From a virus, in IMG/VR virus record IMGVR_UViG_3300035211_000097, positions 31,703 to 95,702 of that record: DNA of 64,000 bases. One strand, written 5' to 3'. This document shows, piece after piece, positions 58,766-64,000 of the stretch (position 1 is its first letter; each line of letters opens with the position of its first letter). Under the pieces are notes generated by a model, which saw only the letters and a list, made by a program, of their open reading frames with translations, was not told the origin of the DNA and made no database searches. Made by a program: the position numbers and the translations under genes.

Positions 58766-60310
58766 ATGGCAAGGAATCGAAACAAGTCAAAAGCAAAGCG
58801 ACAGAACACAATGGCTAATTATGAAGCTACGTTGAGAAAGGTGAACAGTGTACTGCTTGATCCGAGGTGGCACGCACAGCAGTGGCGTGGAGTATCCGGG
58901 GTCAGGGAAAAGTTACTGAGTATAGACTTTGAAGTGCTGCGCAATGTGGTTGACAAGGTGCCTCTGATATCGGCAATCATAAATACAAGGCAGGATCAAA
59001 TATTACCTTTTTGCTCATATACAGAGGATGAAAGTAAGCAGGGGTACAAGTTTGAGTTGTCACCGGGAGAGAAAGGGGACATCAAAGACGATGAGGTAAT
59101 GCAGCTGGCCTTATTCTTTGATCAGACCGGGTTTAATGAAGACATGGAGAGGGAAGACGATCTGGCTGACTACATTCAGATGTTTATAAGGGACACGTAT
59201 ACCATTGATCAGGTGGCTACAGAGATACAGTATAATCGCATGGGTGAGGCTGTGGGGTTCTGGGCGTTGGACGGCGCAACGATCAAGAGGACGGATAATT
59301 CCGGGGAATTTCTCAGGGGTGTTCGGTTTGTTCAGGAGATAGAACAGCAAATTTATAACAAATATACTGCTGACAACATGATTTTTGATTATAAGAATAA
59401 GCGGAGTGATATCAGGTACAGAGGATACGGGTACAGTTTCGTGGAGCAGTGCGTTGATATCATTACCACGCTGCTTTTTGGATACAAATATATGCAGGAT
59501 CAGCTGGTCAAGGATAAGATGCCGAAGGGCTTTATTCAGGTCATGGGTGACGTGGGTCAGACGCAGCTTGACAGTATTCGGGCCTACTGGTATTCAGCCA
59601 TGGCAGGTGCAGGCGGTCAGTGGAACATTCCGATCTTGCCGAGTGGTAAAGATGGGGTGGGTATTGACTTTAAAACTCTCAGTCAGAGTAATAAGGATTT
59701 GGAATATCATAAACTCATGATGTTTATATCAAGTATTGTGGGTGCGGTGTTCGGGATTGATCTGGCAGAAATGGGTATGAAGTCAGACAATTCACAGACG
59801 GTTATTGCGGAGAACACAGCACCGAGGCTGGAATACTCGAAGAGTCGGGGCGTGGCTTCCATGCTGGCTTTTATACAGCAGCATCTGAATAAGATTCTCA
59901 GGAAGGTTACTACAAAATACCGATTTAAGTTTGTCGGTATTGAGCCTGAAGATGAACAGAAAAAAGCTGAGATTGATATCAAGCTGGTACAGACGAGGCT
60001 GACAGTAAACGAGATCAGGGAAAGGGAAGGGCTGGAAAAGCTGTCTGACAAATACGCTGATCTTATTCTGAACCCTCAGGCTATACAGGTTTATTTGGCA
60101 GAGCAGGGAGGTGGTTCTGGTGAAGATGACGGTTTCGGTGGTGGTGGATTCGATGATTACGGTGACGAGGATACAGGAGACAATGCCGATGAGAAAGATA
60201 CCGATACAGGAAATAAAAAAGATCAAGGAAAAGCTGAAGAGATGGAAAAGAGCTTATCCAGCTTCAGGAAGCTTACAGACAAAAAGGAAGTCACGGTTAC
60301 TATCAGATGA
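58766..60310 (+). CDS. Portal protein
   Basis: 514 residues; ATG with GAGAGG upstream. A basic N-terminus is followed by an extended alpha/beta wing, the clip and stem regions (LFGYKYMQDQLVKDKMPKG; FKTLSQSNKDLEYHKLMMF), and a helical crown with NEIREREGLEKL, all typical of portals. The last 60 residues are a disordered G/D/E-rich tail. The dodecameric portal is the DNA gate at the head vertex. Terminase is 15 kb upstream and no capsid gene follows within the window. Confidence 0.85.
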   Translation: MARNRNKSKAKRQNTMANYEATLRKVNSVLLDPRWHAQQWRGVSGVREKLLSIDFEVLRNVVDKVPLISAIINTRQDQILPFCSYTEDESKQGYKFELSPGEKGDIKDDEVMQLALFFDQTGFNEDMEREDDLADYIQMFIRDTYTIDQVATEIQYNRMGEAVGFWALDGATIKRTDNSGEFLRGVRFVQEIEQQIYNKYTADNMIFDYKNKRSDIRYRGYGYSFVEQCVDIITTLLFGYKYMQDQLVKDKMPKGFIQVMGDVGQTQLDSIRAYWYSAMAGAGGQWNIPILPSGKDGVGIDFKTLSQSNKDLEYHKLMMFISSIVGAVFGIDLAEMGMKSDNSQTVIAENTAPRLEYSKSRGVASMLAFIQQHLNKILRKVTTKYRFKFVGIEPEDEQKKAEIDIKLVQTRLTVNEIREREGLEKLSDKYADLILNPQAIQVYLAEQGGGSGEDDGFGGGGFDDYGDEDTGDNADEKDTDTGNKKDQGKAEEMEKSLSSFRKLTDKKEVTVTIR

Positions 60311-60348
60311 TATGTACCTTGATTAAATAAATCTCATGGAGGGATAAT

Positions 60349-60900
60349 ATGAGAGCAAAGTTTATATGTGAAAAAGTCATGAGGGTGGACGACACACAAG
60401 ACGTGAAACTGTCTGGTGAACTGGACATGATGGCCAGTAACCCGGCAGCTTCTGACTTCTTTAAAGAGGGCCAGTGTTATTATCTTGATTTTACACCTGC
60501 TGATGGTGAAGATGAACACAGTCAGTATGTAAAAGTACAACCGGAAGTAGGCGGTGAAATCAGGACAGGTAGAGACCCGGAAAAAGAGCCGTGCAGGACA
60601 TGTTTACATGTGTATGCTAAAGGAATACCTGATCCGTGTACTGATTGCATTGCCCCGGAGTTTGAGTATTATGAACCGGCTATGCCGGAAGCAGAAGCGG
60701 TTAATATAGCTGTAGAGGATGAGGGTGAAGTGGAGCCGGGCGGGGAGTTTACCTTGTCTGATGAAGAGCGGGCAGAGCTGAAAAAAGAATTCCCGGATGC
60801 AGAGCCTATGTGTGAATCTGACGGGGCCGAGGAAGAAAAGTGGCCTCAGTCGAAAGAAGATGATGAAGAAGAAACAAAAGAAGCGGAGTCCCTTGACTAA
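60349..60900 (+). CDS. Acidic protein with four-cysteine motif
   Basis: 183 residues; ATG with GGAGG upstream. CRTCLHV and CTDCIAP (about 85-103) form a compact zinc site; the last 70 residues are strongly acidic. It follows the portal, but no structural role can be shown. Confidence 0.55.
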   Translation: MRAKFICEKVMRVDDTQDVKLSGELDMMASNPAASDFFKEGQCYYLDFTPADGEDEHSQYVKVQPEVGGEIRTGRDPEKEPCRTCLHVYAKGIPDPCTDCIAPEFEYYEPAMPEAEAVNIAVEDEGEVEPGGEFTLSDEERAELKKEFPDAEPMCESDGAEEEKWPQSKEDDEEETKEAESLD

Positions 60901-60912
60901 AGTTTGTATACT

Positions 60913-60941
60913 TTTACTCAAGGTATGGTATCTTGAGTAAA
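60913..60941. repeat. 10-bp inverted repeat upstream of promoter copy C
   Basis: TTTACTCAAG (60913-60922) and CTTGAGTAAA (60932-60941) are exact reverse complements around a 9-base spacer. There is no T tract, so it is more likely an operator or RNA hairpin than a terminator. It lies 10 bases before promoter copy C. Confidence 0.6.
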
Positions 60942-60950
60942 GGTATAAAG

Positions 60951-60984
60951 TAGTAACGCTTTTTATAGTCTTGTCGTATAGTAA
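60951..60984 (+). promoter_or_regulatory. ECF-like bipartite promoter, copy C
   Basis: TAGTAACG (60951-60958) and GTCGTATAG (60973-60981), again with 26 bases between TAGTA and TATAG starts. The downstream box lies in the stem and loop of a terminator hairpin. Confidence 0.58.
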
Positions 60985-61001
60985 TATGACAAGACTTTTT
61001 T
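60967..61001 (+). terminator. Rho-independent terminator overlapping promoter copy C
   Basis: AGTCTTGTC (60967-60975) pairs perfectly with GACAAGACT (60988-60996), followed by TTTTTTA. It should stop transcripts coming from the portal unit while the overlapping promoter starts the next unit. Confidence 0.8.
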
Positions 61002-61021
61002 ATTGTGTGGAGGAAATTACA

Positions 61022-61399
61022 GTGGCACTTAAAAGAAATCAAACAGCATATGACAGGGTCATGGACAGTACAGATACAGAATATATCCGGGACATGGCCT
61101 GTCGGTATATTGAAAGGGAAGAGAGGGAACATAAAAGGACACAGATGCTTAAGTCTCTACTGGATCATGTGCTGTCAATGTTTGTGGATGCCGGGGCAGA
61201 GATTATGCAGACAGAGGATAACAGTCAGGGGATGCTGGACACTGTGCGCATGTTCTCAGAGATGCAAAAGGATGCAAACGATATAATGAGCATGCCACCG
61301 GATGAGTTTGCCAAACAGAAGATTAATTATATACGGACAAACTACCCTGAAAAATTCAGAAAGTATATGATGGATGCGTTCGGAGGTAAACAATCATGA
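61022..61399 (+). CDS. Hypothetical helical protein
   Basis: GTG at 61022 with GGAGG eight bases upstream; 125 residues. Helical throughout (YIEREEREHKRTQMLKSLLD, KINYIRTNYPEKFRKYMM). No family recognised. Overlaps the next gene by four bases. Confidence 0.58.
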   Translation: MALKRNQTAYDRVMDSTDTEYIRDMACRYIEREEREHKRTQMLKSLLDHVLSMFVDAGAEIMQTEDNSQGMLDTVRMFSEMQKDANDIMSMPPDEFAKQKINYIRTNYPEKFRKYMMDAFGGKQS

Positions 61400-61866
61400 G
61401 TGATTATAAAGCAGGTCTTCAAAAACAGTTTGCAAACAGTCGGGAATATGCACAGAAGTCTGAAGAAATGTTTCAGCGACTCGACAAGATAAGCAGTGGT
61501 GCTACATATCAAGTACTGGAAGTGTTTGTTAATGAATGGATCAGGGGCAGGGCGTGTATAATTCCTTCTGGTGAATATTATAACAGGTATGGAAGAATTA
61601 CTTCTGCCATACTGGATGTTGAACACAGATTGGTGAACTCTGCTCATGTGTCGAACTTGAGAATTTTGGTATTGATACAGCCGTATGATTTGAAAAAGAA
61701 GGACGGGACGGTACTCTGGGATAGGGATGATGCTCGGAGGTATTACGATTTGAAGAAATGTTATAAGACACTTACTGATGAGTCAGTGGTTATTCGTACA
61801 TTGCAGAGGGTATCTGAGAAAGCAGATAATAATTATCTTGATCTGGATTCCAGTTGTGGTGAATAA
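61396..61866 (+). CDS. Hypothetical protein
   Basis: 156 residues; ATGA overlap with the previous gene, GGAGG upstream. A helical N-terminus precedes a mixed domain (RITSAILDVEHRLVNSAHVS, RILVLIQPYDLKKKDG). No family recognised. Followed directly by the tRNA-like gene. Confidence 0.58.
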   Translation: MSDYKAGLQKQFANSREYAQKSEEMFQRLDKISSGATYQVLEVFVNEWIRGRACIIPSGEYYNRYGRITSAILDVEHRLVNSAHVSNLRILVLIQPYDLKKKDGTVLWDRDDARRYYDLKKCYKTLTDESVVIRTLQRVSEKADNNYLDLDSSCGE

Positions 61867-61874
61867 TATTAGAG

Positions 61875-61978
61875 ATAGAAGTGCCGGAGTGGTTAAACGG
61901 GCGTCCAGTTAAGTCTGGGTCGAGTAAACGGGGCAGGAGTGGAGACCTGTAGCGTGGGTTCGAATCCCACCTTCTGTC
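61875..61978 (+). tRNA. Abnormally long class II-like tRNA (anticodon uncertain)
   Basis: Acceptor ATAGAAG (61875-61881) pairs with CTTCTGT (61971-61977); U8, a D arm CCG...CGG with GG in the loop and a perfect T arm (GTGGG-TTCGAAT-CCCAC, 61954-61970) are present; CCA is not encoded. The body is 104 bases, longer than usual. The first hairpin after the D arm is CCAG-TTAAGT-CTGG (a UAA anticodon, leucine, is suggested but the loop is 6 or 8 bases), then CAGG...CCTG. TAAACGGG occurs twice, 31 bases apart. The D arm looks more serine-like. Confidence 0.6.
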
Positions 61979-62022
61979 AAATCTTAATGTGAATGTGGTG
62001 AACAAATAGATTTGGAGGGAGT

Positions 62023-62394
62023 ATGAGTAAATGCAAATATTGTGGGTTTGTCGGAACAAACGATGAAATGATGCAACATGCTGGTGAATGTGAAATAATG
62101 TTAAAAGATTATCAGCCGTTATCGACGGAAGAAAAGAGAGAACACATGAAAGATAAACTTTTACCTGCGGACATTGAGAAATTATTTCGAGAAGAAACCG
62201 GAAACGATCTTATTTGTCCCGGAATAGATATTTATAGAGTGAATTTTATAGACTGGCTTAAAACAAATCTTTGCAAAGCATGGAACACCCGCCAGCCTGA
62301 GAAGGTGAAGCCAAATCTTAAAAAAATAACTTGTAATTCATGTAATGGCGAAGGCGGACATACTAATTGTCCAGATTGTAATAAGGATGGATGA
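62023..62394 (+). CDS. Protein with two zinc motifs
   Basis: 123 residues; ATG with GGAGGGAG upstream. The N-terminus CKYCGFVGTNDEMMQHAGEC is C2HC-like zinc finger; the C-terminus CNSCNGEGGHTNCPDC resembles a DnaJ-type CxxCxGxG motif. A helical domain lies between. Function unknown. Confidence 0.6.
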   Translation: MSKCKYCGFVGTNDEMMQHAGECEIMLKDYQPLSTEEKREHMKDKLLPADIEKLFREETGNDLICPGIDIYRVNFIDWLKTNLCKAWNTRQPEKVKPNLKKITCNSCNGEGGHTNCPDCNKDG

Positions 62395-62639
62395 TTATGT
62401 ATTTGCAAGGAATTCATTTATCAATAAACACAAAGGATTTGAAAAATAGTTTGGGTCGGACGGTTAAGTATTTGTGTAAGAATGATATTGATAGATCAGG
62501 CCGGGGTTATATTTTTCCACGGATGGGAGTGATTACAGATGTTTATAAAAGGCACGTAGAGTTTGATCATTCTCAGGATTATATACATTTCAGTGATATG
62601 GAAGAAATAACGATCAGTGAGAAGGGAGGGGGAAAATGA
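62391..62639 (+). CDS. Hypothetical small protein
   Basis: ATG 62391 (overlapping the previous TGA) or 62397; AAGG lies upstream. 82 residues, beta-rich (GLKN-type turn, YIFPRMGVITDVYKRHVEFD), suggesting a small barrel. No family recognised. Confidence 0.55.
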   Translation: MIMYLQGIHLSINTKDLKNSLGRTVKYLCKNDIDRSGRGYIFPRMGVITDVYKRHVEFDHSQDYIHFSDMEEITISEKGGGK

Positions 62640-62881
62640 AGTGGGAAAGGATTGCAGGTAAAGAGTGTGGACAGCTGGGAGAGTTCACAGCTTTTCAGAT
62701 TTTTTACAATGGTATTGATGGAAGTAAGCCGGGTCGGAGGTATAATCTGGTGTGTAATCTACCGGGGGTACGACTATTAAATCCCTACAGTGATGATGAA
62801 GAAATCTTAAAGGGTTTAGCTGAACGTACGTGTCAGCGTTGGCTGGATTATGCTAATTTAAAGGAAGGTGATAATGGCTGA
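62636..62881 (+). CDS. Hypothetical small protein
   Basis: 81 residues; ATGA overlap with the previous gene and GGGAGGG upstream. Mixed sequence (AFQIFYNGIDGSKPGRRYNL). No family recognised. Confidence 0.55.
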   Translation: MKWERIAGKECGQLGEFTAFQIFYNGIDGSKPGRRYNLVCNLPGVRLLNPYSDDEEILKGLAERTCQRWLDYANLKEGDNG

Positions 62882-63071
62882 GAAAAGATGCGGTAAACCA
62901 GCAAAGTTTCGGTATACATGGCCCGGTAATAATGAGGCTGTTGTTTGTGAAGATTGCGCTTTAAAAGTAAAAACGGTTGCTAATACATTGGGCTTTTACT
63001 TACAGATGATTGAGTTGAGTGAAGCAGACCAGCAGGTAGGATTCACCTGTACACAATTTATTGGGGAATAG
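62874..63071 (+). CDS. Small cysteine-containing protein
   Basis: ATG at 62874 with AAGGAAGG upstream is preferred to GTG 62868. 65 residues. RCGKPA and VVCEDCALKV suggest a zinc ribbon like those in phage proteins annotated as metal-binding. Function unknown. Confidence 0.55.
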   Translation: MAEKRCGKPAKFRYTWPGNNEAVVCEDCALKVKTVANTLGFYLQMIELSEADQQVGFTCTQFIGE

Positions 63072-63092
63072 AGCATGGGAAAGTGTAAAGCA

Positions 63093-63126
63093 TAGTAACG
63101 TTTTTCCTGTTATTGCCGTATAGTAT
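63093..63126 (+). promoter_or_regulatory. ECF-like bipartite promoter, copy D
   Basis: TAGTAACG (63093-63100) and CCGTATAG (63116-63123) with the same 26-base spacing as the other three copies, 16 bases before the next ribosome binding site region. Located in the 70-base gap before the HD-domain gene. Confidence 0.62.
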
Positions 63127-63141
63127 TTGTGAGGTGAATTT

Positions 63142-63702
63142 ATGTTGAGTATCGAACGAGACCAGACCAGAAAAATAAATCCAGTGTGTCCTATATGCGG
63201 TCATATAATATGGAGGGTAGATAAAGTGAAATATGATTATAATAACTTGCTGGCTGAAGCTATTGCTATTGTCAGTCATGAATATTCGTATGTGATGGAT
63301 AAGGGAGGAAAGCCATATATTTTGCATTGTCTCGCTGTGATGTATGGCGTAGAACATTTGGGGTCAAAGGCAATGATTACGGCTGTTCTGCATGATCTTA
63401 TAGAGGACTTCCCTGATAAGTGGTCTGTACAACGGTTAGCGTCGCATGGCTTTCCATTAGGTGTCACAGATGATCTGGATATTCTCTGTCATAAGAAAAT
63501 GAACAGTTATAAAGCGTATATAGATCGGGTTGCCTGTTTTCGGTTGCCTACTGAAATAAAGCTGGCAGATTTGAGACATAACATGCGACCGGAGAGGTTG
63601 CAGAGTTTGAACAAGAAGGACTTGGACAGGCAGGTAAAATATCACAAGGCGTATCAGAAATTACTGGAAGCCAAAAAAAAATTTGATGAAAGGGGATACT
63701 GA
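63142..63702 (+). CDS. HD-domain protein resembling (p)ppGpp hydrolase (MESH1/SpoT-like)
   Basis: 186 residues; ATG with GAGG upstream. After a short zinc-like CPICGH segment the order GKPYILHCLAVMYGVEH (about 53-69), MITAVLHDLIEDF (about 79-91), SHGFPLGV and EIKLADLRHNMRPERL (about 140-155) follows the HD hydrolase half of RelA/SpoT proteins and the small MESH1/SAH enzymes. No synthetase domain is present. It could remove alarmone from infected cells. It is first in its own transcription unit behind promoter copy D. Confidence 0.75.
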   Translation: MLSIERDQTRKINPVCPICGHIIWRVDKVKYDYNNLLAEAIAIVSHEYSYVMDKGGKPYILHCLAVMYGVEHLGSKAMITAVLHDLIEDFPDKWSVQRLASHGFPLGVTDDLDILCHKKMNSYKAYIDRVACFRLPTEIKLADLRHNMRPERLQSLNKKDLDRQVKYHKAYQKLLEAKKKFDERGY

Positions 63703-63941
63703 TGAATACTGAGTATACAGCAGATGATTACACACATCGTTTAATGTGTAGACATTGTTTTGGTAAGAGTGTGAAACACTATTACATGAAGTGTATCAAG
63801 CTGGGTGAAACAAAATCGGGTAAGGTAAAGGTTCTTGTTTTTGGAGATCGTTACTGGGGCCGTCTGGAAGAACAGCGGATCAGATATGTATCTCCTGACA
63901 GGTTGTTGGCACGGCGTTCAGGTAGTCCGGTGGCTGAATAA
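63702..63941 (+). CDS. Small protein with cysteine pair
   Basis: 79 residues; ATG overlaps the previous stop region, with AGGGGA upstream. Contains CRHCFGKS and a basic beta-rich body (GKVKVLVFGDRYWGRLEEQR). No family recognised. Confidence 0.55.
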   Translation: MNTEYTADDYTHRLMCRHCFGKSVKHYYMKCIKLGETKSGKVKVLVFGDRYWGRLEEQRIRYVSPDRLLARRSGSPVAE

Positions 63942-63957
63942 TCCAAGGTGAGAGTTG

Positions 63958-64000
63958 ATGACTGATTATCTAAAGTACCGGGGCAAGTGCAAAGAGATGT
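63958..64000 (+). CDS. Start of a further gene (truncated by the window end)
   Basis: ATG at 63958 with AAGGTGAG upstream; the 14 visible codons read MTDYLKYRGKCKEM. Too short for any function. Confidence 0.45.
   Translation, partial: MTDYLKYRGKCKEM

Noticed and set aside
61875-61978. Selenocysteine tRNA
   Set aside because: The acceptor could extend to eight pairs, but no UCA anticodon is present and the D arm is not of the selenocysteine type.
1-64000. Integrase, excisionase, repressor or attachment site marking a temperate phage
   Set aside because: None was seen in the window; absence here does not decide the lifestyle because the genome extends beyond it.

Overview
The window is part of the genome of a tailed bacteriophage with a contractile tail (myovirus type). 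Every convincing gene is on the + strand. Genes are tightly packed with stop/start overlaps, many GTG and TTG starts, and strong GGAGG-type ribosome binding sites. Sheath, tube, tape measure, baseplate and fibre genes are followed by a phage-encoded replication and recombination machinery and then by terminase and portal. The host cannot be named from sequence alone. The phage appears to use both the host housekeeping sigma factor (one exact TTGACA-N17-TATAAT promoter) and a second, ECF-like promoter class.

Layout. 0-22 kb: late structural operon with neck proteins, tail terminator candidate, sheath, tube, a frameshift-type tail assembly chaperone pair, tape measure, baseplate hub and spike, collar/C1q-like protein, a LysM-gp25-like fusion, baseplate J, three paralogous tail fibres with propeller-like repeats, and two membrane proteins. 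It closes with a clear rho-independent terminator at 22.06 kb. 22-40 kb: regulation and replication with an ECF-like sigma factor, a replication-organiser-like protein carrying a candidate origin, helicase loader, DnaB-like helicase, primase, an FtsZ/tubulin-like GTPase, a UvsY-like candidate, a gp32-like SSB, RecA/UvsX, SbcD, SbcC, an HNH protein, a DinG/XPD-like helicase, a FEN exonuclease and a UDG-like/PolA fusion. 40-44 kb: small and large terminase. 44-51 kb: an island of about 16 small genes, including DUF932-, DUF2958- and YodL-like members. 51-64 kb: methyltransferase-like protein, C39-like peptidase, NUMOD4/HNH endonuclease, HhH glycosylase-like protein, many zinc-ribbon miniproteins, the portal, an abnormal tRNA-like gene and an HD-domain alarmone-hydrolase-like protein.

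The most unusual signal is the RNA and regulatory architecture of the 44-51 kb island. Ten clear and two divergent copies of an intergenic element follow one plan: the stop codon, usually three bases, a CTTTGTGGG-like box, a stem-loop whose two arms covary between copies, CTGCTGAA, often a second hairpin, then GGAGGTATG and the next start codon. Two longer leaders, each behind a near-identical extended -10 promoter, carry a GCATACCCTCC segment complementary to that same GGAGGTATGC ribosome binding site, with covarying hairpins between the two. Together they look like a shared post-transcriptional control system, which I do not recognise.

Other regulatory structure: four copies of a bipartite promoter (TAGTANCG and CCGTATAG with exactly 26 bases from start to start) precede the tubulin gene, the methyltransferase block, the 61 kb genes and the HD-domain gene, and are a plausible target of the phage sigma factor. 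One copy lies inside a terminator hairpin. A 353-base gene-free region (50.7-51.07 kb) has two long perfect inverted repeats and looks like a structured RNA. A candidate origin (AT-rich palindromes between 15-base direct repeats) lies inside the replication-organiser gene. No capsid or protease gene and no certain endolysin were found; these presumably lie outside the window.
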